Assembly: GCA_963920765.1 (NCBI GenBank)
Contig: OY987243.1
Coordinates: 30,689,060 to 30,753,059, forward strand
Source: Ulota crispa
Taxonomy: Eukaryota; Streptophyta; Bryopsida; Orthotrichales; Orthotrichaceae
DNA: 64,000 nt
Direction of reading: 5' to 3'
Below, piece by piece: positions 48,990-59,663 of this stretch (positions are counted from its first letter, which is position 1; every line of letters begins with the position of its first letter). Under the pieces are notes generated by a model. It ran no database searches. It was not told the origin of the DNA and worked only from the letters and a program-made list of their open reading frames with translations. The position numbers and the translations under genes are program-made.

Positions 48990-49410
48990 TTTTTTAAGGA
49001 CATTAATATGTGAACCACACCCTTTGAACTACTGTACCACACCCCCGGGGTAAATTTTAGATTTCTACCATCAAAAATTTGAATTTGAGAATTTTGAATT
49101 CAAACTTGGACTTAGAGACCATGGTATTGTCTAGGACCATAAAAAAGGTTGCAATTCAACAACACCCAATGAAAAAGCTTATCTTTTTTTACAAACAAAA
49201 GTAAAATTAACAATTTTCTCCCAAACTAAACTTTTTCATTGGGTGTTGTTGAATTGCAACTTTTTTTATGGTTCTAGACAATACCATGGTCTCTAAGTCC
49301 AAATCTGAATTCAAAATTTTCAAATTCAGCTTTTTGATGGTAGAAATCAAAAATTTACCTCATGGTGTGGTATAGTAATTGGAAGGGTGTGGTACACATA
49401 TCAATTCCCA
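48990..49410. mobile_element. Hairpin (near-palindromic) MITE, copy 2, nested in the CACTA element
   Basis: About 420 bp long, with arms pairing along most of the length: CAATTCAACAACACCCAATG on the left inverts CATTGGGTGTTGTTGAATTG on the right. The outer sequence ATATGTG(A/T)ACCACACCCTT is shared with copy 1 at 10218-10582, as are the inner blocks TTAGAGACCATGGT. Confidence 0.87.
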
Positions 49411-50099
49411 TCTTTTAAAGCTTATAAAAGTATTTTATAAGATTTTTTTTTTTTAATTCATTTGGTTAGTAATAGAAGGAAAATTACTAAAAATAACTTT
49501 TAAGTCTTTCAAAATATCAAGTTTACGCCAAAAATATGTGAAACATAAAAAATAGTCCTTTTTTTTGTAGGAATATCAAGTATACTCCTATTATTTTGGA
49601 AAATTAATAAAATAACTCTTCTATTTTGAAATGTTAAATATATCCTTGTATTATTTGAAATGTAAAAATCACCTTTGGTTTCTTGTAAGAATTTGCATTA
49701 AACTATACACTTGGTTATCATGTAACACAAAGATATTATTGGTACTTTTAATCCTTAAGGGACATATATGATTTCTTCAAAGAATTGAGGAGCATCATTT
49801 ATATTTGTTTGTAAAGAAATTTTGGTATTTAAAACAACAAAATGTTGTACTTTTTATATAAAATTTTGTTGAATTAGTGAAGTTGTGTCCAAAAGTATGT
49901 AGATCAACAAAAAACTGTTGAGTTTTTTGTTATTACGGTCATGTTTTTACTTGACTTTAAAGGCTGCTAATTTTAAATCTTATCAAATTGTGAAAAGTAA
50001 AGAAAATAAACCAGTCAATGTACACTCAAACTTCTAAAAGATTATTTTTTTTGAAAACTTCTTTTATTTTTTGAAACTTCAAAAAATTTAATGAAGTCC

Positions 50100-51020
50100 A
50101 AAAAGATTTTAGAAAGATTTCAAAAACAAACCTAAACTCTTGTGATAGTTTTTTTGAAAGTATTTTGATGATTTACAAAAAGATTCCTAAAGGACTCTAA
50201 TTCAGTCTAAGAGATTCTATTTCTATAAGTATTTTGAAGTACTTTAACAAATTTCTTAAAGATTTAAAAAAGATTCTCAAAGATTTCAAAAAAATTCTTG
50301 AAAATTCTTAGAGATTTTTAGAGATTTTTTGAATTTCAAAAAAGATCCTCAAAAGATTCCCAAAGATTCTCAAAGATTCTCAATTGTTCTCAAACATTCT
50401 CAAAGATTCCAAATGATTCTCATAGATTCCTAAAAGATTCTCAAAGATTCTCAAAGATTCTCAAAGATTCTCAAAAATTCTCAATTGTTTTCAAACATTC
50501 TCAAAGATTCCAAAACAACTTGAAAAGATTCTCAAAGATTCCAAAAGATTCTCAAACATTCTCAAACATTCTCAAACATTGTCAATTGTTCTCAAACATT
50601 CTCAAAGATTCCAAAATAACTTGAAAAGATTTCCAAAGATTTCCAAAGATTCTTGAAGATTTCAAAAAGATTCTCAAAGATTCTCAAAGATTCTTAATTT
50701 TTCTCAAACATTCTCAAAGATTCCAAAAAAACTTGAAAAGATTCTCAAAGATTTCAAAAGATTCTCAAAGATTCCTAAAAGATTTTCAAAGATTTTCAAA
50801 GATTCTCAATTGTTCTCAAACATTCTCAAAGATTCCAAAAAAACTTGAAAAGATTCCAAAAGATTTCCAAAGATTCATGAAGATTCCTAAAAGATTCTTG
50901 AAGATTCTTAAATATTCTTAAAAATCTTAAAAAGATTCTCAATGATTTCCAAAAGATTTTGGAAGATTCTTAAAGATTCACAAAAAATTCCCAAAAGATT
51001 TTCAAAAGATTCCAAAATTT
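50100..51020 (+). repeat. Subterminal GATTCTCAAA motif array of the CACTA element
   Basis: Dozens of 10-15 bp units (GATTCTCAAA, CATTCTCAAA, GATTCCAAAA) are packed into about 900 bp, with higher-order repeats containing TCTCAATTGTTCTCAAACAT. CACTA elements carry subterminal arrays of this sort as transposase-binding sites; binding here is inferred. Confidence 0.85.
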
Positions 51021-52990
51021 CTGTTGATTTAGATAATGGTGTCCAAATCAACAGAACGTATTTAGTTTTTTACAAATTTCTGTTAAATTAGTCAATTAGC
51101 GTGGGCAAGTGCCCAAATTAACAAGAAACTGTTGGTTTTCTGTTGTTTTGGAAGGAGTTTTCTACTAGTGATATTGGAAAGTGGAAGAATTTATATTTTT
51201 CATACAATGGTGTTTACCTTATATGCTAGACCAAATGGGTTATCAAAAGATAGATGACTTATGCCTTTTAAAGCTTCTTTTGGTTGAAATGTCTTGATTG
51301 TTCTTTAGTTACACTCGGAGTCATGGATGGACTATAGAGTCTACAACTATTGCAAGAAAATATTTGGCTGCATACCACGTCAAGTGGGGAGAACTGTATG
51401 GACCAAACAGTTCTATATTGGAACACATAGTAGGTACAAACTCTTGTTTGTTTTAAATAACTTTATTACAAAATGTATAGTATGAAAATGTATTAAACTC
51501 ATTAAAGTGATTTTAATTATTAATGCGGTTCTTGTTTTGTGTTGTGGGAAATGGTGAGCTCCTTGATGATGTTTCAAGGCATGGATCACATGACATTTTT
51601 GGTGTTTTCAACATGAAAGGAAGGTGTCAAGCTATGTGAACATAAAAACAAACATGAAACAAAACAAATTGACGTATGCGGCTTACCATGCAAGAACTTA
51701 TACTTCTTTGTATAACCAAAGGCATCAAGATATGAATGAACTATTTCCACCACAAAGAGCAATCAACTTATTGCATACAAGGTTGATGACTTTGAACAGA
51801 AGGCATGGATTTGAAGGTATGTTTTATTTGTTTTGACTTTTCTTTATTTATAAGTAGTATGAATTTCAATTACCTCATATATTTATTAAACGAAGTATAT
51901 CTAAATAAAGCACTCAATTTTTCAATTTTGGATTGATTTGAGAGGTGCTCATTTGACAAAATCCCTTGCAAATCACTTGAATGGATGTTTTATAACTTCA
52001 CCAAGAGATTCCGCAATGGAATTGTGGAATTCAGTACATGCAATACCTACTTGTCTATGTAAGGAGGTTTTGAAAAAGAAGGGTGTAGGTGTAGGGTGGA
52101 AACGTGGAAACAAAAGTATTATGTTAAGGACGGTGAAAAACTATTTGATCAAATACTGGAAGGGGCAAGGGCTTTTAACAGAGAGCACTACTTTTGAATT
52201 TAAAGATGAAGTGGAGACATTGTCATGTCTAATATATCAAGGGACAAAGTACTAGCTCAATGATTTGATGGTTGTGAGACTTGATGGGTTAGAGGAAACA
52301 GAAATATAAGATTTAGGATACTAGACTTGGAAAGATTAAATAGTGTCTTTTTTTATGCATGAATTTCTTGGAGTCCATGAGATATTCTTTAGAGCTGAAT
52401 ATTTTGAACAATTGCCAATATTAGAAGAAAGCAATGAGGCAATGCAGTCAAGATTATTGTTCATGAGGGTAGTTAAAACAAAACCAAGGCATTTTTTTGG
52501 AGACGATACTAGGCCGGTGAATACATTATTACACAAGTTTATGGTGCACCCAATGCCAAACAAAAAGGATGTCTTTATAGCTTATGAGTTATGTGATTTA
52601 AGTCTTAGGTATGCTATGTTATATAAAGGACACAAATCAATATTATCACCGTGGCCAGAAGTGGAAAAATTATATTGGTTTGAAAAACTGAAGGATCTAG
52701 ATGCTACAAGATTGGAGTGGTGAGGAACGTGACAATGCCATCACAACTACAAGTTGAGGATGAAAATGAGGAGGTAGAAGGTGATTTGCATCATCCTTTT
52801 GTTGGGTTGGTTTTTTTGAGTGTACTTAATAAAATTAGGGGGAAACATGGAGGATTCACATCATCTATTGAGGCATCACCATATTCTTGGAGAAGTCTAG
52901 GACAATATATGTGATTTCAAATTATATTGTCACTCGGGTTTCAAAAGGAATTCCCATTGCATGGGAAGGTGTGTAGAGAAGGGTGACCTA

Positions 52991-53700
52991 TTTTTTAAGA
53001 ATTGTAAAGGTGATTTTTAGTTTATAACATTATGTACTATGTTTTTTTATATGAAGAGTTCAAATTATTTTCTTTTGTAAATGAAAAGCAAAATGAAAAG
53101 GTGTTTGATGAAAAGTGAGTTTTGGTGAAAGGAATTGTCTCTTTAAGTACATGAACATAAATTGTTTCTTTATAAAGTGAACATTGTATAAAATCACATT
53201 CATAACTTGTAGAAAGTAGATAGAAATCTTTATGATTAAGTTTCCATTGTTGTGATTGTTAGTTGTGCACTATTATTTGGCTACCCTCTCATAGCAAATA
53301 AATTAGCATATCTTCAAGGGTGAATTAGATCTCATCTTACACTTGTTGGATCTTGAACTTGCTAAATTTTCCAAATTTGATACTAAAATTATGATGCATG
53401 AAGAAAATGCAGACTTTTTGTTTTTGACTTATAGTGACCAATTTTCAAAAATGAAAACAATATTAGGTTTTTTAAGCCACTTTAGCTAAAATTGAACATC
53501 ACATTTGTGATCATTGCGTGTAGGAAATGACCCAAATTCACAAAAAATTATGTAGAGAACAACAAAAAATATTAAGCTGTCATAATGAGAGGTATCTCTT
53601 TAGATATTAAGTACTTTGAGAGATTTGAATGCTTTTGAATCTTCATCAAAATGTTAATGGAAAGTGGTAATATTTTCTATCAATTTTTTTTTCTTAAGGT
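52991..53700. other. AT-rich spacer, nothing recognised
   Basis: No gene, paired termini or RNA gene recognised. It may contain the 3' end of the Tnp2-like element. Confidence 0.4.
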
Positions 53701-53711
53701 ATGACGCTATA

Positions 53712-53829
53712 AACAAGATTGAGTTAAGATGAAGGGGTGCAATTGGGAGAGCACACTTCTAATGAACCAAAACAAGATTGAGTTAAGATGAAGGGGTGCA
53801 ATTGGGAGAGCACACTTCTAATGAACCAA
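53712..53829. repeat. Perfect 59-bp tandem duplication
   Basis: The unit beginning AACAAGATTGAGTTAAGATG occurs at 53712 and 53771 without differences, and a partial third copy starts at 53830. Confidence 0.95.
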
Positions 53830-54349
53830 AACAAGATTGGCAAGGAGAAAAAAAGCTTGTGGTCATATTGGATGAACCAAAAATTAAATTAGCATAGCGC
53901 TTCCTGGGTTGCATCATTCTTTACATTGCATACTATAGTTATTCCACTGCCAGCTGACTGAGCAAGCTATGCACTCTATGTGATGAGTCTACTACATCTG
54001 CACCTGACAATAGTGCCATTGATCACTACAAAACTTGCAAAACCGATTTGCCTTTGTTGCAACATCCCATATTTTTCATCTTCCTATGTATTTCACCGTC
54101 ATATTGTGAAGCCCGTAGACTTGCATAAATTGTTATTTGTTAATTTCGAAAAATGGTCTTGATTTTGGGATTTTAGCATTACAAGTGATTTGAACCCAAG
54201 AATGGGCCCCTTCCTCCAAAACTATGGCAACTTAGGGAACACTTCCACAATACTTCCACATAGGCAATCTGCAGTAGTATGACATGGCATTAGTGCGACC
54301 ACGTCAGATTTTATTATTTAATTATTTTTTTGGAAAAAAAAAAACTTTT

Positions 54350-54892
54350 TTTGACTTAATTTCCTGATTTTTTATTTTTTATTTTTATTTTTTTATTTTT
54401 TTATTTTTTTTATTTTTTTTACTTTTTTATTTTATTTTTTTTATTTTTTATTTATTTATTTTTATTATTATTTTTTATTTTTTATTTTTTTATTTTTTTA
54501 TTTTTAATCTTTTCTATTTTTTTTATTTTTTAGGGTTTTTTAGTTTTTTTATTTTTTTATCTTTTCTATTTTTTAATTTTTTTAGGATTTTTTAGTTTTT
54601 TTTTTTTGATTTTTTTGTTTTTTTTGTTTTTTTATTTTATTTTTTTTTTACTTTTTATATTTTATTTTTATTTTTTTTGTTTTTATTATTTTTTTGTTTT
54701 TATTTTTTATTTTTTGTTTTTATTTTTTTTTTATTTTTTTTTTTATTATTTTTTTTTTTTATTTTATTATGTTTTATTTTGTTTTATTTTTTTAATTTTT
54801 TTAATTTTTTTAATTTTTAATTTTTTTCATTTTTTTTACTTTTTTAATTTTTTTTATTTTTTTTATTTTTTTTATTTTTTTTATTTTTTTTT
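54350..54892. repeat. Extremely T-rich low-complexity tract
   Basis: Roughly 540 bases of T runs broken by single A, G or C, mostly T(5-8)A units. It yields a spurious Phe/Tyr-rich open frame at 54606-54911. Confidence 0.97.
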
Positions 54893-55062
54893 GACAACCA
54901 GCAGTGGCTAGTTCCTAGCATTATGAACATCCAAACTCACAACCATTTCTTGGGTCAAAACCCCTTATAATGGGTCTTTAATTCTTAAGAGTGTTGAAGT
55001 GATTTAGAGTGAACAATATGAGGCTTTCTCCAAGACCATATATGAATGATGAAATACCTTAA

Positions 55063-55702
55063 CCCCAAAGCGTCATTGGGGACAAAAACCGTCCTCTACC
55101 AATTTTTGAGGTTAAATTAAATTTGACCAAATTATTATTTTTAGTAGATTATATTTTTGAAAGGTTCTTTCTAAAGTTTAGCTTTAGCCTCAACAATCTG
55201 ATTTTGCAAATGATTGATTATGATTTTTCTATTCAAGATTTTGTGCACGGGTGTTCATTGCAATCTTGACTTTATGTAGTGTTGAGGGATCTTGGGAATG
55301 AGCCTCAAATACACTAGATTTTTGAGAAAAAATCACGTTAATTTAAAAAAAATTGTAGAATAGATTTTGAGAAGCCGTAAATTGATTGGAGTTAAGCATG
55401 TTATACTTTACATACTTATATTTTTTGGGTACCCTTAGTTTTAGGTTTGAGATGCAAAAAGAGGATTGAAAGACTTCAAATCACTTTTGCAGTTTTAACA
55501 CCCTCATGATCAAACATTATAATTTTTCAATCCATAAGAGATATTGTTGTGTTTTCTTTTCTAATGTGATCTCTAACATGTCTAGTTTGATTTTATAAGG
55601 TTACAATCCAAAAAGAATTAATTCAACTTATCAAAATATTGGCTTTTAGTTCAAATTAGAGAAAATTCCTAGAAGCCCCAGAAATGCAATGTCACTTTGG
55701 GG
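55063..55702 (+). mobile_element. TTAA-type MITE, 640 bp, with different terminal sequence
   Basis: TTAA flanks at 55059-55062 and 55703-55706. The ends CCCCAAAGCGTCATTG and CAATGTCACTTTGGGG are inverse at 14 of 16 positions. The interior clearly matches the 644-bp copies (TTCAAGATTTTGT, TTGCAATCTTGA, GAGCCTCAAATACACTAGA), yet the terminal sequence beyond CCCC differs. Confidence 0.85.
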
Positions 55703-55813
55703 TTAAGGTCTTGAAAAGATCATCATAATAATCATTCTAAATCACCTAAACACATTTAAACAAGAAAAATCATGAAATCCCAAAATCGGGAATTTGGTTC
55801 TAATTCCAAAAGC

Positions 55814-55975
55814 TGTTGAAATGACATTGCTAAAAAATTGTCATTCCAACCTCCTCAAAGCAATTTGAAATTAAATCTCCTCCAAAAAGAGGTTGAAATG
55901 ATATTGCTAAAAAAATGTCATTTCAACCTCCCAAAAGCAAGTTGAAATTAAGTCTTCTCCAAAAGAGGTTGAAAA
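55814..55975. repeat. Hairpin-unit array, inverted relative to 42337-42575
   Basis: Two full units start at 55814 and 55891 (GTTGAAATGA(C/T)ATTGCTAA.. with inverse ..TGTCATTTCAACC) and a partial third begins near 55964. Spacers read CAATTTGAAATTAAATCTCC, the inverse of the spacer in the other array. Confidence 0.8.
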
Positions 55976-56214
55976 CTTCCAATACAAACACTTGGTCACA
56001 TGTGTTATGAAGTATGAACTGGCTCCAAAAACAATGAACATTTGCACCACGGCTCTGGCTCACTCCTCACAAAGTACTACAAAGAAAGAACCATATTCAT
56101 AGCTAATGCTAAAGACACACAAAACTTTATAAAATCCTTTTCAAAGTGACCTCAAAATTATCCTTGCAATGTACATGTTTTACAATTCTTTGGAAATGAG
56201 TAGTTGAAATGTAA

Positions 56215-56570
56215 AATGTAGGGAAAACTATTGGAAAATGCTAGGAAAAGCCTAGAAAAAAATATAGGAAAAAACAAAAAACAAAAAACAAAACATAAGG
56301 AAAACCATAACATTTCACACAGGAAAAGTCCCAAAGATTCACAATGTACAACTACAAAAATACAAGCAGGGAAAACGGGAACAATTCATAGAGGGGAAAA
56401 CCCAACTATTCATGATACAAAGTGGGAAAATAAATAATTCATTATGGCACATAGGGAAAACCAAAAATATGTGAATTCTCACAAGGAAAACACCAACAAG
56501 TCTAGAAACTAACACAGGGAAACCCACAAAAGCTCCTTGTGAATGTATCTGCCGCCCATTGGCTCACATA
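56215..56570 (-). repeat. Dispersed AGGGAAAAC motif array, locus 2
   Basis: About ten (A/C)(A/T)AGGGAAAAC motifs occur, ending at CACAGGGAAACCCACAAAAG, whose inverse matches the motif at about 14143-14172. Same family as 14080-14650, in opposite orientation. Confidence 0.5.
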
Positions 56571-56635
56571 CATGTTAGACTCGGTCCATGTTTCAAGATG
56601 GGTCGGATGAAGAGCTCAATACGCCAATGTCCTTA

Positions 56636-56938
56636 GAGCATCTCCACCGCGGACGCAAGCCCACACGCAACCCTGACTGTTGCGAGAGCAAGCAACGCTA
56701 CTTCGCTCCGTGCACGCCAAAGTTCTGGATTGTCACGTCCATGCAACAGCTAAAGCATAAGACTATTCCCTTTCATTTCGCGCAGGGGTTTGCCAATTGT
56801 TTGTGCCTCAGAGGTTGCCTAGTGGTTGCCGGGTGGTAATGCATGAGCTGCGTTGTGCATGTTTGCTGAAAGACTAGACAAAACGCTCTTGAAAAGTTTT
56901 TTTGAGTTCTTGGTTACGTCTACGGGGTGGAGATGCTC
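56636..56938. mobile_element. PIF/Harbinger-like MITE, 303 bp, TTA target duplication
   Basis: The left end GAGCATCTCCACC and right end GGTGGAGATGCTC are perfect 13-base inverted repeats flanked by TTA (56633-56635 and 56939-56941). GC-rich interior without a transposase. Same terminus family as 566-879. Confidence 0.88.
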
Positions 56939-59663
56939 TTAGCACGCAGTTGGAATAAGTCCCATGCCCCTTTGACAAGGTGCACGCTTTGTATCTTGGC
57001 CACCGCAGCTGCATTTGCGGGAAGCAAATCCCCGTTCTTGTCCAGCCACCATGGCCCACGTTGATTATGACTAGAAGACTAGCTCAACTTACAGAAAAAA
57101 CCAGACTGCAACTACATCATTGTCCACACCACGTACAATCCACGGTACTTTTGTTATACTGAAATATGACCCGCATGCACCATAGATGATGCCACAAACA
57201 CTTCCATTTCCGCTAGAGGTTCTCATAATAGTCGCAAATTGAACTAGGACATGAAAAACTTAAAGTTTTAGCAATGCATTGTAACTGTGATCCACGCTCA
57301 GGAATCTCTCAAAACCTAGATTTTGGTCAAAAACTGTCATGCAACTTCACAACAATCTAGAAATGGATTTGCAAAACAAGAAACCTTCCCGCCAAAAAAC
57401 AACATCACATCATGCCACCTAGGAGGGCTAGTAGACACGTCCTTGCCCACAAACCCTTCTCTCCTTCGGGCTTGACACAACCATACGCCCATACATATAT
57501 TGTAGCACAAACCGCGTGTAATCACCTCCCGAATGTTGAGAAACCATTGCTTCCATCAGAAATCTATCTCAGAATGTCAAGGATGAAGCTGATACACACT
57601 CCAAAAACTTTTGAACAAATCCGTGCCCCCTAACCTCTTCAAATACACCCTAAACCCTTGGTATTGGCCACAACAACACGCTGGGATGTTTAGGGGTTAA
57701 AGGGTTAAGGTATATTTTATGTTAGTGTTCACACATAAATGAGCGTGATATGAGAAAGAGTGTGGGTGACAGTACTTGCCAATTTTGTCAAAAATTGCTA
57801 CCTAAATTAGTGTGTGTAATGCTCAGTGTCATATTTAGTGTAAAGCTTATTTTCAAAAGCATTAGCTCCACAAACTTTACACAAATTGGTCAAGCATTAA
57901 TTTTTAATAAGCAATACACGCACATTTTTAAGTATAGAACACAATATTCGTTAATTTGGGAAAAATGGTACATTTTGGAACTTTCAGGAATTGAGTCAAG
58001 AAGTTTGAGGTGATCACCTCAAACCGACACGTGTCCTCACTTGAGAGGAGGGAATTTGCAAGGGAAACAATCTTAGTGGCTCAAATTGAATCTGATGCCT
58101 TCAAATCTAGTTTTAAAGTAACTATTTGGGTATGAGGGGAAAACAAAGTGGGACCCCTGTTTTTTCCAAATTAATGAATATTGCATTATAGTCTTGAAAT
58201 TGATTTTTTAACTCACTGATCACTAAAAAATGAAACGTAGGCTCAAGGTTTAATAGATTAATAATCATGGTCAGGATTATATACAACCCCATGGCTACTT
58301 TTATACTTGAACATAATGTATATGTCTCATCCATAGGAATGTAGATATTTTCCAAAGGCCTATTGGTTTGACAGTGCTAAACGCTACTCATCATGCAATC
58401 TTTTCAACTTACAAAATAGACTAAATCTATTGCACCCTCTATAAATACTAAATCTATTGCACCCTCTATAAATCTTCATTCCAACTTACAAAATAAACAA
58501 TGTGATCACTTCTATAACTATTGCTTCTTTTCAAGCATGAGTTTAATACTTTAATGTCTCCACATAAGCATATGTTTACCATGCTTTATTGTATTTACTA
58601 TGTTTTGGTACATGAAAATAGTAGGCTTTTCTTTATTGACCCTAAACCACTTGCACGGGAGGAGGTGCTGCATTGAAATTTTTTATCCTAGAGAAGTTCA
58701 AATAGATACCTTCTTTGCAAAGAAAGTCACTTTTACAAAATCAAATGGAAGAAATATATTGTTCAAATCACATTGCTACAGGAATGGAGCCCCTTGTGGC
58801 ATAGTTGCTTGTTTGTTAGGCTTCAAGTTTCATTACTCTAACAAGCTCAAGATTACTTTCTTTCAGATCTTAATTGAAAGGCTTATTTGATTTTTTCTCT
58901 TTTCATTTTGTAGGGATTTCCATATCTTTTATATAGAAGCATTTAGTAAGTTGATGAAACATTGAAGCCTTGACATGCTTTCAAAAGACACTTGCATTGT
59001 TCTCACATAGAATATACTAACGAGTCATATTATGGCTCGATTTGCTGTCACACTTGTTCCAGGCTCAAGTTGTTCTATTCTCTATATTGCAAGTTATAAC
59101 AAAGAAAAGTCTCCGTAATTCAAGTTCTCCCATTTCACAGGTCCGAATTGGGTGTTTCCTCGAACTAAAACAATAAATGCAAAAACCCGAATCCGTCTAA
59201 CATTTTGCTTAGAGCACTTGCATGTTACGGTACAGAGTGTGCCAATTTCCAGCATGCAGAAGCAGTGGAAGCTAGGGGTCAAAAAATCAAGGCTTCTAGT
59301 ACTGTCTAAATACAAACAGCCCAAGCCAGTTACACGGCATCTCTGACTAGTCTATCAGAAAGCTTTGAGCAGTCTAAAGTATCACTGAATCGATTTCCTT
59401 CACCACTAGAAAAATCACTCAAATGAACAGGAGAGGAGTTTAGTGAAGAGGTGGTACCACGAAGCAATATCGAGCAATGAATCAGAGACCCACCGTCCTT
59501 CAATCCTTGGGGTCTCTGAATCTCCATTTGTAACAAGCCCTCCTTTCCAGCGTGCTTTGCTTTTGCATCCTATGGGTGATGAATACCCTCAGCTTCAGTT
59601 GCGGTAGTGTACAGATGGTAATGTGACCAAAAAAAAATGTGGCAAAACTGTAGAGCTAGTTAG
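56939..59663. other. Spacer and 3' flank of the UTP5 gene; no gene recognised
   Basis: An orphan right end GGGATGTTTAGGGG followed by TTAA lies at 57683-57700. A 28-bp tandem duplication (ACTAAATCTATTGCACCCTC) lies at about 58422-58478. A 96-codon plus-strand frame at 58600-58890 shows no recognised domain. The last few hundred bases should be the UTP5 3' UTR. Confidence 0.4.

Larger units (their letters stand above)
48082..51170 (+). mobile_element. Complete non-autonomous CACTA element, 3089 bp, ATA target duplication
   Basis: Perfect 13-base inverted ends CACTAGTAGAAAA (48082-48094) and TTTTCTACTAGTG (51158-51170) are flanked by ATA on both sides (48079-48081 and 51171-51173). Subterminal repeats CTGTTGATT/AATCAACAG occur near both ends, and a dense GATTCTCAAA array fills about 50100-51020. 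No transposase frame is present. It interrupts the Tnp2-like locus and itself contains a hairpin MITE at 48990-49410. The 3' end is about 95 percent identical to the copy at 1-295. Confidence 0.95.
45705..52990 (+). pseudogene. Broken Tnp2/Plavaka-like (CACTA superfamily) transposase locus
   Basis: Plus-strand exon-like pieces appear in the order expected for Tnp2-type transposases. First comes an N-terminal Cys/His motif with GKEVSRATFYRHKK (45.75 kb), then KPQRWRFCIGSIDKPHFARL (46.5 kb), the block FDYLPIAKELE, and GDPRNFALARH near 47.16 kb. Next is LREMLMLWTGDHLTQPKMGG (47.5 kb), then a VSKLWRLYYLYGFDLSLDLV block with YNVMH (47.85 kb), and C-terminal FLGVHEIFFRAEYFEQLPIL (52.36 kb). Several internal stops and missing residues show it is not functional. 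A 3089-bp CACTA element interrupts it at 48082. GT..AG junctions separate some pieces. The outer ends of the element were not found. Plain DNA-transposon origin is likely; assignment between CACTA and Plavaka-type branches is uncertain. Confidence 0.6.

Noticed and set aside
54606-54911. 101-codon Phe/Tyr-rich plus-strand frame
   Set aside because: It is a translation of the T-rich low-complexity tract.
58600-58890. 96-codon plus-strand frame as a gene
   Set aside because: No recognised domain, AT-rich composition like the spacer, no splice or promoter context.
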